A DNA stretch of 64,000 nt from Progne subis subis (Eukaryota; Chordata; Aves; Passeriformes; Hirundinidae), in contig JAKJHU010000023.1 of assembly GCA_022316685.1 (NCBI GenBank), positions 8,109,192-8,173,191 of the forward strand. The letters are read 5' to 3'. Numbering within the stretch: position 1 is the stretch's first letter; every line of letters begins with the position of its first letter. A program made the translations under genes and the position numbers. This document shows positions 38,101-50,800 of this stretch, one piece after another. The notes beneath the pieces were generated by a model. The model was not told the origin of the DNA and ran no database searches. It was given only the letters and a program-made list of their open reading frames with translations.

Positions 38101-41064
38101 CTGAAGAAAGTTGGAGTACATAAAAGCAAGGGGATCCTTTGAAAGCAATCTTGGTTTTATTCAGACTTACTCTTGGATGCTTCTGCATATGCTGGGTTAG
38201 ATTTATTTGTGTGTTTTAAACAGCAGATTTCCTTCAAAAACGAGTGATAGTGACAGTGCTTTGTGTTTGCTGTGAATGAAAGTGCCTCCACCTCAAATGA
38301 AATAGTTGTTTAAAATGCTTTTGAGAAATCCGCTTCTCATTAATGTAGTCATATCTTCTTTTCTTGTAGTTTTCTAATGGCTGATAAGAAAAATATGTTG
38401 CCAAGAGTGTTTTGTTTGAACTTTCATATTTGCTGTGGTATTTTTGAAAGAGGCACTAAAGCTATCTGGTACAGGGAATAAATAATTCATGCAGTGATTG
38501 TCAGCAAGAACACATATGGTGTCCAGGCTGCAGTTTTTCACATTCTTTCACCTGTCCTTGATACCTCTCATAATGAAGGGCTGTCATCTTGTTTTTAATC
38601 TGGCATTGTTGGGTAGATACCCTTTCATGTCTCTGTCCTTTCAAGCTTTGGGTGTTTGCAGGAAGCAGTTATTACTTCTCTTCTTTCAGCAGAGTTCCAC
38701 ATAAGGGACTTACTGATTTCGTTTTTGGACATACTCAGATTGGGAAGTTACTTGTTCTGAAAGCTGACAGCCTGATGCCTGCAATAGTACCATGATGTTT
38801 GTGGGAAAACCTGACTGAGATTTTAGAACATGGCAAAAGGTCCTGCTGTTGATTGCTACCTCCCAGTAGAAAATTAGCTGAATTCAGCTCAATCCCAAAT
38901 AGTCTGGCTGAAATATATTTTGACCTGTAGGATGGAGAAGGTGAACGTTAGCCTTGCATCTTTTCTGTGTTGCTGAACTAGTTTTAGCATTATCCCTTCT
39001 GAGATTCCCACAGGTAGTTGTAGGGTATCCACTTGTGTGGGTTAAAGCCCTACTGCTGAGGAAGCCCTGGGGTTAGGTAATGCTCTGTTCCACATAATTT
39101 CAGCAGTTCCATCTGAAGTTGACCTTCATAAGCATCTTTTTTTCAGGAACCTATATAATAGAAAATTTTCCAAATCAAACTTCTTCCAAAAGAAAGGGCA
39201 TGTAAGTCGAGAAAGAAGATTAAGTCAAGGAGTAAACATAGCATTTTATTTCCTTTTCAAAGGACTTGAAGTTCTGCCCATGTCTGGTTTAGGAGAAAGA
39301 AGTGCTATTTTTGCAGTGTGTTTTGAGCAGTTACGTAGCTGTGCATTGATTTTGGAAGGTGTCCTGGTCCTGAGTACACTGATAGGCTTTAATGATGCTG
39401 ACTTACCTGGGACCTCTACCTGCCCTGCCCAGGACCCCGTGTCAGCCCCTGCCTCAGTGATGCTGCAGCAGGGCCAGTCTCTGGATCACCACTGCCCCGG
39501 CCCTGTGTCCCATCCCAGCCCCAGCCTGTCTCCTGGGATGGCACCCAGTGCTGGGGCTGCCCCCAGTGCCACCCCCCTGACAGCTCCTGGACAGAGTGAT
39601 GGGGAGGCTCTGGATGGCGAGGCCCTGCCTGGCCACCCCCAAGGGTGCCCTGGCCACTGCTGTGCTCCAGCCAATGGAGCATCACATCCTGCCGAGCCCA
39701 GAGCCACGTGGATGGCTTATCCTCTCTGCACTAAGTGGTAGGGGAGGATTTTGGGACCGGTGACAGAAGATTGTCATGACTCAGCTCTTGCATTACTTGG
39801 CAATTCCTTGATAATGAAAGTTGTGAAGTGGAAGTGCTGAACACCACACACTGCTTGTCAGTATGTTTCAAGAAATGCTTTACTTACAGAAAATAAACAC
39901 TGTTAATGCTTAGTCTTTGCTGCAGAAAAACTCTTTGTATTTCAAGTGTTTCTGTCACCAAATGCTTCACATTCTAGGTCAGGAGTGTTTTTATTCAAGA
40001 GCAAGCCAGTCCACAGCTGAAGACTTAAAAGCGAGTGAATACAGTAACTAATAATCAGGTGCTAATACAATCTTGCAGTAAAAGTGAGCCTTCACCTGTA
40101 CCAGTTCAGGCTAAGTGGGATAACCCAGGGTGTGAGCTAGGCACAAGAGGAACTAGAGGGGCAGCCCCATTCCCAGTACTGAGGCATTTGCAGACCAAGG
40201 GAGTTATTCTCCTATGCAGATCTTGGTAAAAACAAAAAAGCTTTTCAAATCTGAAAATGTACTTGCATTTTTGTTGTCAGGTCAGTATCATATTTGAATT
40301 GCACTCGAGTCCATGAATGTCAAAAGCAGGTCAACAAACAACGTATTTTAAAAGGAATGAGTGGGACTGTCTCTCTCAAGTCTTCTCCATTATAACTGCC
40401 TGGTTCTTCTATGTCTCTTAAACATGCTGGAATCCATCAAAAATGAAATATGGAAGACCCCTTTCTGAATGTGTGCCAAGATTAATGATAGAGAAGGTAG
40501 ATTCTCCTGAATGATTCTTTTAAATAACTGATATGTGCACTGAAATAGCTGCCTTGAGTATTTGAGAATTTTATATTGAGAATATTGAATATTAAAGAAT
40601 TTCAATATAGAATGAAATCTTTAACTCAGAAATACGGTTTTAGGATGGGCTTGGCTTTTTCCTTGTTTCTCAGTTCACAGTGATCTGTGTAATAAGATGT
40701 ATAAAGATATCGAGTCATCTTCAGGATCTCAAATTGTGTGTAGGTTGAAGTTAAATTTAAAAAATAGGACAGGATTGCTGTCTGTGGAGTTGATACTCTG
40801 TGTTCTGCAACTAGATTTATTCTAATAATTGATATAAAGTAGTCAAAAGCTCTGCTTTTTCATGCTGTACTTTTCAATGTATTTTGAATGGAAAATAGCG
40901 CAGTGATTAAATTTAGAGTATAGATACCTTTTTGATTATGCACTGAAATTAATAAAATAAAGTCAATAAGATATTCTGTATTGTTTGAAAGCATTCTGTG
41001 TTATGCTGGACACCGTTATGATGAGAATATTACATTTATTATGTAATGGAATCTTGTCTTTTAG
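35103..41064 (+). other. Intron 2 of SCML2-like gene
   Basis: About 6.0 kb with canonical GTAAGG and TTTTAG borders. It is AT-rich except for a GC-rich block at about 39.4-39.72 kb containing a 153-codon open frame with no recognised family. A short palindrome (TTTGAGGT/ACCTCAAA, 3-base loop) lies at 37578-37596. Nothing else was recognised. Confidence 0.8.
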
Positions 41065-41133
41065 ATTCAAAGACTTTTAAAAAAGAGAAAAATGGAAAGA
41101 ATCAGCAGGCAAACAACACATCTTTAAAAAGTG
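41065..41133 (+). CDS. SCML2: SCML2-like, exon 3: basic/polar N-terminal leader, codons 8-31
   Basis: 69 nt between acceptor TCTTTTAG and donor GTG|GTAGGT. Only one frame is open: it completes Asp8, then encodes SKTFKKEKNGKNQQ followed by ANNTSLKS, and ends with the first base of codon 31. The stretch is rich in Lys, Asn, Gln and Ser and is probably disordered. The human counterpart (SMDVKKENQEKT followed by a Ser/Thr-rich tail) has the same length and exon phase but low identity, as expected for a linker before MBT1. The frame dovetails with both neighbouring exons. Confidence 0.9.
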
Positions 41134-42164
41134 GTAGGTATTGCAGCTGTCAGGTTATTAGTTAAGGTACTCTAAAAGAAAAAGTGTGTGTTTGGATTGT
41201 ACTATTTTCTGATCTTTTTTTTCCTTGTTGGAATCTCTTGGGTTATTACTGGTGGGTAGTTAAAAACATAACCTTTGCTTTTGTCTAGTTGTTAGGAGAG
41301 TATGTTTTGGTATAGAAAGTGATAGTTGAAACTGCTCGAGTTGAACCTGCTAGTTTTACTTGCCAAGATAAATACTCTTTGTATGTACAATCAAAGATGC
41401 TATGTAAACATTATTATTTTTAAAGCATTACTGATTTGTCTGTTTTTCTCATCATGTGTTTCTCAGTTTCACGTCTTTTCTGCTGTGGTTACCTTCTATT
41501 TCCTTAATGTGTTTCCTGGTGCCAAGAGAAGGATTTTAAGTTTAATAGTCTTGAGATTTTAGGATTGCTAACTGGATTAGATTGCCTGGGATACTAATTT
41601 GACTTGAAATAATTGATTTGAAAATGGAATTTGTGGGGTTTTTTTTTTTTTTTTAGTAAACTGCAGAAAAGTACACACCTAAGAAAGGATCCAGATTCTT
41701 AGCTAACTTAGGCTTTACTATCCTCAGCATGTGTCATAAGGCAGTGTATACGTGAGATTGCTGTCAGGGTAACTTCTGTGGGCTGCAGTGAGGCAACAGC
41801 AACATCCTTACATCCTTTGCATGCTCATGTTGTTTGTTTGAATCTGAGACAGTACGAAATGTCATGAGTAGTACTGACTAAAGTACAAAATCTCTTCAGG
41901 AGTTCTTGAAAAAAATGACACTGAATTATTTAAACTCTCACTCTGCTCACTTTTCTGTGCCCTCTGACTCCTGATAGATGGTCTGGTTCTTCATGGGTAC
42001 CAGTGGAGACCAGTAGCATAGTCACTGATCGAGCATGCCAGGATACCGACACATTAGCTGGGTAATTGAGGTAATGACTTTGCATAAAAGATACAATACC
42101 AGTCATAGTACACCCTTCAGCTGTTACATTTGTCAGGGCTAATTTTTTCATTTATTGGGATTCT

Positions 42165-42335
42165 GGCCATCACAGAATGGCTAAGGTTGGAAGCAACCAC
42201 TGGAGGTCATTTTAAGCTGACCTGTTGCTCAAGCAGGAATCCCCTAGAGCACATTAATCAGGATTGTATCCCGAAAACGTATCTCCAGAGGAGGAGAATC
42301 CACAGGTTGCCTCTGCAGGCAGCCTGTCATCTTTG
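42165..42335 (-). mobile_element. CR1 LINE 3'-end fragment (antisense)
   Basis: On the + strand it begins CACAGAATGGCTAAGGTTGG and proceeds through GGAGGTCATTTTAAGCTGAC, TGCTCAAGCAGGAA and TCCAGAGGAGGAGAATCCAC. This is the reverse complement of the CR1 3' region. It is 5'-truncated, about 170 bp, and moderately diverged. Intron 3. Confidence 0.9.
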
Positions 42336-43404
42336 TTATTTGTCGCTGTTACTTTGAGCCAGAAAAGGAAGTTTGTCTCTTTTTCCCTCTTTTGCAGTGT
42401 AAAAAGAGCTCCGGTCAAACTGGACTCAACATGTCTGTTTTAAATAACGTTGTCTGACATGACAGACGAAGTGCTGTAAGACATCCCCCCCACCAACAAA
42501 GTGCTTTTCATATGTGGATAAGATACCTGTATTTCATGCAGTCACTGGAAAATGTCCCTGCCTACTCCTGCGGTTGAGAGCAAGGTGTTGAAAAAGCTTT
42601 GTGGAGAAGCAGTGCTAAGCAGGCAAACTTTATTCAGTGTTCTTGACTTGGTCTGTGCTGTTAACCTAGTGTCTGGGAACTGAACTTCCTCATGAAATCT
42701 AGGCGTAGCTCTATCAAACAGAGAGGAGTTTCTTGCAAGATCTCTGATTTTCTACAGATGAGATAGTTTCTTCCTGTGTTGTTGCTTGTTGGTGGCAAAG
42801 GAGCAGAAAGAGCTTCTTGATGCTAGATGAAGAAAGATGCCATACAATGCTTTGGGCTAGCAACTAGGAAGTCTCCAGAGTTTTCAGGGGAGTGTGTGAT
42901 AGGAAATGTCAGAGAGGAGATACAGGTATGAGAAGAATGTGTTAAAAAAGAAACAGACTAAAGTTAGTAGAAAAAGACATGAGGAGAAGAAAAATTCTAA
43001 CTGAAGGATCACAACATACAGAAAGAGGCACAAGGTATAAAACAGAGTATGAAACACTTTACACTTAAGCTGCTGTATTTGCAAGAATATATGAACAGAA
43101 ATTAAAAGGAAATCTACCTTTGAAGAAGAGAGATTGTGCGATGAAGACTAGAAAAGATCCATCTCCATGTCCAAAGTCTCAGATGGGTGCCAAGGGAACC
43201 TAGGGATGATCTGAGAAGACACGACTTGTTCCATCTGCCCAAACAGTGTTTAGGCTATGGTGGTACTGTATTATATTAACCTAAATAAACCAGGACCTTA
43301 TATTATACCAATCTGCAAGTGACAATTCATAGTTTAAATCTTCAGTTAAATTTTTGTAAAACTTTTGATTTACGCTAAACTGGAATATTACATATGGTGA
43401 AAAA

Positions 43405-44760
43405 AGATGGGGAGCACTTCACCAAACTAGGCATTCACTTATTCATGGCAGCAGTTAGGACAGCTCCAGGGGTGCTGAGGCAGGGGACTGATTTCACAAG
43501 GAGACTTCTTGCTCCTTTTGGAGAGCTTGTAGTGATTGAGGGAGTTTCCCCATGACTGGAAAAGGTCAAACAGTACGCACTGTCAAGAAGGACAAGATGG
43601 GCGCACCTGGAGAATTACATGCTGGCCTGCCTGATCTAAGTCTTCAGGAAGATTATAAAGAAAATATTTCTGGAAACCATTTCCAAGCAAATAAAGGACA
43701 ACGATGAGGTTAGGAGCTGTGGAGGTAGATTAGCCAAGTGTGAACTGTGCATGACAGTTCCTGTTTCCAGAATAACTAAGCCTTTTGTGCTTAGTTATTC
43801 TGGAAACGGGAGAGAGCAGTGGATGTTGTTCATGTCTACTTCAGCCAAACTGATGAGGTGTGGTTTGGCTAGGTGGATGAAAAATTAACTGGACTGTCAG
43901 GCAGTGCAATGTCCACCTGGCAGATGGTAGCTAGTGGCATTTCTTAGAGGACAGTGCTCGGGCTGATGCTGTTTTATGCCTTACCGTCAGACGGGGACGA
44001 TTGGACGGAACACACTGCCAGACCAGTTTGTGGGCAACATTTAATGGGGAGGAGTAGCCAGTAGGCTGGAAGGCAGGACTGCCCATCAGATGGACCTGCC
44101 AGTGCTGGGGAGATGGAATGGCAGGACCCCGGTAGGATCCACTCAGTGGTGAGCGGAGAGTCCCTCTCGGCCGCGGGCAGACCGGAGCCCTGCAGCGGCG
44201 CAGGAGGGAAGGAGCCGAGCAGGGAAAGCGCTGGAGCCCGGCATGCAGAGCTGAGCGTGGAGCGGCAGCGAGCTCTTGTGGCCGAAGGCATCCCCTGCAT
44301 AGGGACCCTGCGGGCAGCAGGCCGGGAGGAGGCCGTCACACTTCGGGGCGTTTGGGACACGGTATCTGGAGAGCTGTCTGTAGTCTTGAGCTGCACGGTA
44401 CGAGGAAGGCGCTGCTGTAATGGAGCAGGCTGCCTGGAAGTCAAAAAATTAAAGGAGCCGGAACGCAAGACGTAAGCAAAAAACTGGTACTGAAACCAGA
44501 AGAAATGTTTATTTTTCAGCTAAAAGAAAAGAAAGCTTATGGGAGATGGTCATGCTGTCTTCAGCTGCCTGTTAGGTGGATGGAAAGGGGACAGAGCCAG
44601 GCTCCTCTCAGAGCCACTGTGGATGGAGAAGTGACAAATACTGGCAGGAGCACAAAAAATTCCTCCTTGATGAGGAAATCTCCACATTGAGTCTGATGGA
44701 ACCCTGGAGGAGCAGGAGGCTGAACTAGAGACCTCCTGGGGTCCCTTTTTGCTTGAGTTA
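43405..44760 (+). mobile_element. CR1 LINE, decayed ORF2 plus 3' region
   Basis: Sense-orientation CR1 of about 1.3 kb. In order it shows the segment before the RT (ACTGGAAAAGGTCAAAC), a degraded NYRPVSL..GKI..LE region near 43610-43690, RAVDVVHVYFSQ at about 43810-43845 (counterpart of RAVDVVYLDFSKAF), and a GC-rich RT C-terminal/thumb part at 44150-44400. The 3' part follows (GAGCCAGGCTCCTCTCAGAG, about 44594) and ends near ACCTCCTGGGGTCCC at about 44735-44750. Frames are broken by indels and stops. It explains the open frames at 43974-44475. A 45-bp hairpin (43763-43807) interrupts the CR1 alignment. Confidence 0.85.
43742..43807. repeat. Two adjacent hairpins within the CR1 copy
   Basis: The first is GAACTGT (43742-43748) / ACAGTTC (43754-43760) with a 5-base loop. 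The second has an exact 19-bp stem, 43763-43781 (begins GTTTCCAGAATAAC) paired to 43789-43807 (ends TTATTCTGGAAAC), with a 7-base loop. The second is perfect, which suggests it is younger than the heavily mutated CR1 around it. Confidence 0.92.
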
Positions 44761-47732
44761 CTTTGGAATTGGCAGGTTTGACAAGAAGTGATAGGGTATT
44801 GATGCAGCATTGTAGGGAGCATAAAGGGTCGTTGACCCCTGGATCAGTGCCAGTAACGCAAGCAACATGACATAAACTTGGTCCCTCCATTTTTTTAAAT
44901 TAGTCAGGCTTTTTGCCATTGCTGCTTGTTTTGAATCGTTGTTTGTTTAAGAGCCTCACTCCTATGCTGGTTATAAACTAGTATTTTTTTTCATTTACAA
45001 AAAGCTCTAATTACCTTCTGGTGTAGGTTTTGTTTTGTTCCATTTCCAGTATATGCTGGTTTGTCTTCAGCATAAAATTTTCTTTTTTGCTCTGTTTTTC
45101 ACTTTCGTGGTAGGTTATAAAGTTGTGGTTGTTGCATAATGATCTTTTCTTAAGCTATTTAATTCAGCCTGCAGATTTGAGTGTGAAGAGAAATGCACAT
45201 TAAATTATTTAGTATGAGCTAATTTTCTTGAGGATTTCTGGTTGCCAGAACCTGCATATTTCCAGGGTCTTTAGAACTAGAAATATGTAAAATACAATTG
45301 CTTCTTTAATTGTGCACTCTGAATATACAGAGAAGCTTTTGTGTAGATATTTTTCAATGTACTTATCTTTCTAGAGATGCAGCTTACATGTTGCAAACAT
45401 ACATGCGTCTCCTGCTTCTATAACTGCAGTAATTAAATTATAATTAGCACCATCTCTGAGAGTGTGGGTCTAATTTAATACAGTGTATCTTCACAGGTGG
45501 AGAGCTTCTAATTTTAACTCCAGGACATTTTTGCTTGATGCAAGAGCTTTTTGATAGCCAGGATTTAAAGCAAAGAGCTAGGCAATGTTGTTTTCCTCTT
45601 GGCTTTATCTGCAGCTGTCTGCTTGTGTCACCTTCTGTGTCTTTCTAGTAAATGTTGCCTTGAAAAAACAAAACTGTTTCTTTCCCTCTCTATTTTTGGT
45701 CATCCCACAAAATTTACCATCCTCTTATTAAAATTGAGATAATTTGGGAAATGTTACTTTTTAATTTTTTTGGAGGAGGTGAACGATGGTTTCTCCTGCT
45801 AAATTCGATGTCACTGAAGTATCTATGTTTGTACAGTCCTTAACACAGTAAGGCCATGATGCATTTTACAGCTTTTACATCGTGTCAGATCTGAAACAGC
45901 TGGGACACAAGTAATTTTTTCTTTTGACTCGATCTAATTATGTAGAACCAGATATTTACTAAGGTAAGCACGGATTAAAAAACTTTTTTTTTTTTTAATC
46001 AGAAGGCAACGTGAAGTGGCAGCTTTATTATTAGTCCAAGAAGAATTTTTATAAGATAAAACCCCTCCTAATAGTTAATATTTTTTAATTTTTGCACCGT
46101 CTTTAACCTGCTAATGAAAAGAGCAACAAATCTGGAGGCTACTTTCTGGGAAAGCTCTGAAGAGCTATTTCTGCCTTCCTGAAATACAAATATATACTGA
46201 AGTTAATGTATCCCACCTTTTGTAAGTAATACAAAACCAGTGATACTATATAAATGTGTGAATAAAATTTTCATTCCAAAACAGGTGGAATTCCAAGATG
46301 TTGTGTCGAAGTGTCTTTGTTACCAGCCTGCATATTCCAGACCACCAAATTAACAGCTTTTGACATTTTACTGACTTGTTACTGACTTCTCACAGAGCTA
46401 ACAAGCACATGGCTTCTGCAGTGCCAAGGACAAATGGCTCATACACTTTTGAATCTGTTTCGCCAAAAGCCAGGACCTCAGCAGGCCAGGGGATGGTTCC
46501 CTCTTGCTTGAGGCACTTGATATTGTCAGCTGCACAGCTGAGTGCTGTGCTACTGCTGGCAGACTCTGCGTTTGAGCCACCACACATCCTTCAGAGAAGT
46601 TGTGTGTGAGTGCTGGAAGATGCTGCCAATTTCTGGTCGTTTCTTTGCTTCTCCTCTCTCCTGAAAACTGCAGCGTTTAAGTGTCTGTGCCCGGTGGCGT
46701 TTTTGGAAGAATTACTGACACACCCGGAGCGAGCTCTCCATCATCCCCAACAATTTTGTGTTGGGCCGTGTGAGAGGATGTTGCTGAGCCGCTGGGTGGC
46801 ATCACTGCATCATTTTGGATTCATCAGCGCTTTATTCTTCAGAACCATCCAAAAGATGCTGCCTAAACAAGAAAAAAAAGAAAAGAGCTCACTTAGATAA
46901 TTTAGTAACAAAATTATTAGCTGTGCCATCGTAGTTTTTCTCTTACGCTTTATATTAAAATAATTAATATCCTTGCTTATATCTTTGATGTTGATTCTTC
47001 ATATTTTTCCATTCATGCAAAACTGATAACCCTAATTAAATCAAATGCAGACTCCCCTTGCCCATACACATAAACAATAACACTATTAACACTGGGAAAA
47101 GTACTATGATTTTGATACTTAACATTGCCATAATATTTACCTATATATGCCATATTACGTGATATTCTGCAAAAAGAAACCTTTCTGCCATTTCAGATAA
47201 AAAGAGACAAAGATGCAGTTGGAAGGCTATGCTAATCTTTTTGCTTTCTAGTGGGTAGTATCGGTAAGGTATATTTCAACAGTATCCATGTGTCTGTGTT
47301 TTTCAATGTATATCATCTCAGTACTCACACGAGGTTACTGTATCAATCGTGCTGTTAGGGGAGCTAAGATATAGCAAGGCTAATGTGATTTATATAAGGA
47401 TGTTTGGGAGATCCTTGTGCAGAGAATTGAATCTTGATATTCTGACTTGGATCATTTTGCATGTGGAAAAAAAAAAATTGAAGGAAGGTTTATATTAATT
47501 TTTCCTATTGTGTGTTCACCCCTGTAAATTAACATTTCTCTTGAAGCTCCTTCAAGGTCTGTATGTATTTCAAAGGTGGAGTTTCCATTTGAGAGTGATT
47601 CTGCTCTTGAAAAAAATCTATTCTACAAGACAGTTGGGTCTTCTGTCCCTTTCTTTCCCCAAATCCTCATTTAATTTAAGTTCCCTTTTACAAAACTGTG
47701 TATATGATCTTTTTTTATCTTGTGTCTTCCAG

Positions 47733-47803
47733 AACAGTTCAATTGGGATGAGTATCTGAAAGAGACTGAATCAATAGCTGCCCCTCTGCATTGTTTCAGA
47801 CAG
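47733..47803 (+). CDS. SCML2: SCML2-like, exon 4: N-terminal arm of MBT repeat 1, codons 31-54
   Basis: 71 nt bounded by TTCCAG and CAG|GTATGC. It completes Glu31, then encodes QFNWDEYLKETES followed by IAAPLHCFRQ, ending in phase 0. The F.W..YLKET..I.AP..CFRQ signature is the N-terminal arm of the first MBT repeat of Scm-family proteins (human SCML2: FHWEEYLKETGS, with CFRQS after it). The fit is unambiguous despite the small size. Confidence 0.96.
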
Positions 47804-50800
47804 GTATGCCAGATACTATTTTGCAAGTGTGCGTGTATGTGTGCCTTTTACAGGGTGATCCTAGAAAAACTTTCGCATTTAGACTGCTTGCCGACTTCCC
47901 ATTTGACTTCTTTTGATCTCTAGTTATCAGTAGCTTACAGTTTTGGCAGTTACTAACTACGGAAGTTTTTTCATTCTTGGTTTCTGCCTCAAGCAAAATT
48001 TCATTAAAATTGTATCTTTGAACTCTGTTTTCCTTAAAAAAAAAAAAAGTTAATGAAAACAGATAGCCTTGTCAGTGTTCAAAAATGTTTTCTGTTTTTT
48101 TCAATAATCTCAATGCTACCATGGTTTTAGTGAGAATTAAAAATTTGGCTGATTATCAGAGGAGACTTCCTCTGTCCCATTTTTGAAAGATTTCTTTCAA
48201 TTCTGTCTAACTGTAAGGATGTGTGTGTATTAGAGTTTAGTCACCACTTTTTTCCTGGATCTCTAATATGTTTAGTTTTATCTCTTTCTGAACAGAGAGC
48301 TTTCAACTTAAGGGTAACAGGTGCTAAAAAAAATCAAAAAAAATCAAAATTAAATGGAATATATGGGAATACAAAGGAAATACTGGATTTATAATGAAGG
48401 ATGTTTAATGTACTACCCTATATGTATGTTTGTATTCCACTATACCCTACAAGTTTCCTCCCCCCTACCTGGTAGTTTGGTTGATGTCCTTGAGAGGGTA
48501 CCTAGAACAGAGGCTAGGCAGAGTTAAAGGAATAAAGTAGGTATTTATTAAAAAGGCCTTCAAAGGATGCACCTTGGGCAAGTACAAGAGCCTGGCCAAG
48601 GCTACACCCAAGATGGGATGACAGGGCATGAGTTTTCACACTTTTATAAGTTTTGGTTCTTTTACATATTGGGGTTTATTGTCCAGTTACAGCTTCACGT
48701 TATGAAATCCTGTCCTCTCAGATTGCTCTCCTCAATTGACTGTTTATGCCTTTTGTGTCCTTGGTTCTCTGGGCTGGAAAAGGATTGTTCTGTCTGATGA
48801 AACTGTGAGGAGAACTTGGTAACACTTTATATGAAGTTCAGAGTTATATACTAATGCAGTACAGAATCTGGAAAATATGAAAGCTAAAACTTAAGTCTTC
48901 ATGTTATGTATTTGCAGATGCAGTTTAAATCTACCATCTTGTGTAAGCTAATGGCCTCCAGTTATTCAGCCCTCCAGAGACTGAGTCTTTGGGCGTCTTT
49001 GTCTCTGTTTTCCCATGCTGAGGTGTATCCTGTGTGTGTAAAGTTAAATAGGATTCATTTTGGTCTCTGTGCCCTCACTGTATTAGGAAGATAGCTGCTG
49101 AGGAATTGGATTGTTCAGGTTCATAGAAGTGTGATCGGTGTGACAAGCAGTGCATGTCTAGTTTACTGGCTTGGTCATGTTCTGAAATTGTTTTCTAGGG
49201 TCTGTTGGTGGTTTGATTGTACTGTAAATGATACTGGCCTCCAGTGGGGGCCCAAATAATAAGCAGCACGAATTGAATAGTGAGAAGGAAAGGAACCATC
49301 ACTCAGTGAGTCTGAAGCAGCTGCAGGAATGGAGAATAAGGAGAGAGAAACCTGGGGGGTAGCATTTCCTCATGATAGATCTTGAATCTCGGCTTGCTCT
49401 TTGCAGATGAGGATAAAGGGCAAAGAGTCTCTTGCATGCTGCTTTCAGTGAGAGGTGGTGGCTAAAAACACTGGGGTCCATAGCTCTGAGTGGAGCTCCA
49501 GAAATTAATTTCACAGTATGTGTTTTTCACAAGGTAGAAACCTCAAACTCTTCCTGGGTAGAGGTAGAGGGTGGTATATTGTCCCTGGATCTTTCTGAAG
49601 TTAATGCCTTGCTCACAGACCATAAACCACCATGACCAGAGTGTATGCTCCCGAGGAATGTAACTACTGCAGAAAGCTGCTTGAAAGCCTTTCCATGTGC
49701 CTTTCTTGCATCTTCCCTAGTAATGCTCAAGAAATTTGAACTGAGCAACCAAATAGAGGTGCTTAGGTGACATGCATTGATGGAGATAAATCTGAGCGAC
49801 CTGGATTGCTTAAGGAGTGTGTGGAGAGAAGAGCTTTAATTTATGTACATAGCAAATTTTAAAACTGTTTGCATATGCAGATTTTCAGTTTTTCCAAGAG
49901 TCAACCTTTAAGTACAAAGTGATATGCGGTAGTGATAAGTGCAGAGTTAGATCCTCTCGCTACATAATGTTTGCAGATTTTAGAACCTAAAGTACTTGTC
50001 CTTTGTGTAGGACTAATTTGACTTTTACTGGGTTACACATGAATTGTACATGTCATTATTACTCTGTGTAATGCAAAGAAATACACTGCTGTAGCCAGCC
50101 AAAAAATAAAGAGCAGAGAGAAACTTAATTTGACAATTACATGCAGAATTTGTGACCTGTGGGAATTTTAAAAGTTTAAATTTTGGAATAATTAAAAATT
50201 ACCTGGGGAACAGTAAATTAAAGCCTTTACCATAAATTAAGACTCAGCTAATAGAAATTCATTAAAGTATTTATCTTAATTTAGATACTTTAATTTAGAA
50301 GGTATTTTATCTGTTGCTTTGTTTTTAATAACTACTTAAAATTTCAATCCACTTCATATTCCTTTTTCTTGCCCTAAAACTTTTTCCCAAGCAATTGAAA
50401 ATTTTAAATGTAAAAGCTCGGTCCCTTGTGGTTTGAGCAGAACTTAAAGCAAGGCTGTTACTGAGTGAGGTTTTGTTATTTTAAGACTAACTAGCATGGA
50501 GGACTTACCGTTTTAGTAGAATGCTTTGAGTTGTTGGTATTTAAACAAGCTCACCTTTACCACAAACAAAGAAACAAACTCCCAAATTTCTCAATTTCTG
50601 TTGCTTTTCCTGGTTGTACAAATTAACAGCTTGACCAACAATATCCTGAAATTGAATTGCCCTTTAAATTTAATATGCTTGGGCTCCCCTTTCAGCCAGC
50701 CTGCTGTCTGAGTGCAGCAGTGGCAGATGCTCACTGAATTTTGCTCGCCTCTTTGGCTTTTGGGCTCAGGCTCCTCCAGGGCTCCTGCTGTAGATCTAGG

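Larger units (their letters stand above)
41134..47732 (+). other. Intron 3 of SCML2-like gene
   Basis: About 6.6 kb, GTAGGT to TTCCAG. It hosts a minus-strand CR1 tail at 42.2 kb and a larger + strand CR1 copy at 43.4-44.8 kb, whose GC-rich middle creates apparent ORFs. The 46.4-46.9 kb segment has open frames on both strands without recognisable products. Confidence 0.8.

Noticed and set aside
44113..44475. GC-rich 120-codon open frame ending near a GTAAGC, looking like an internal CpG-rich alternative exon
   Set aside because: It aligns in order with the RT C-terminal part of a sense CR1 copy that continues on both sides (43.4-44.76 kb), so repeat origin explains it.
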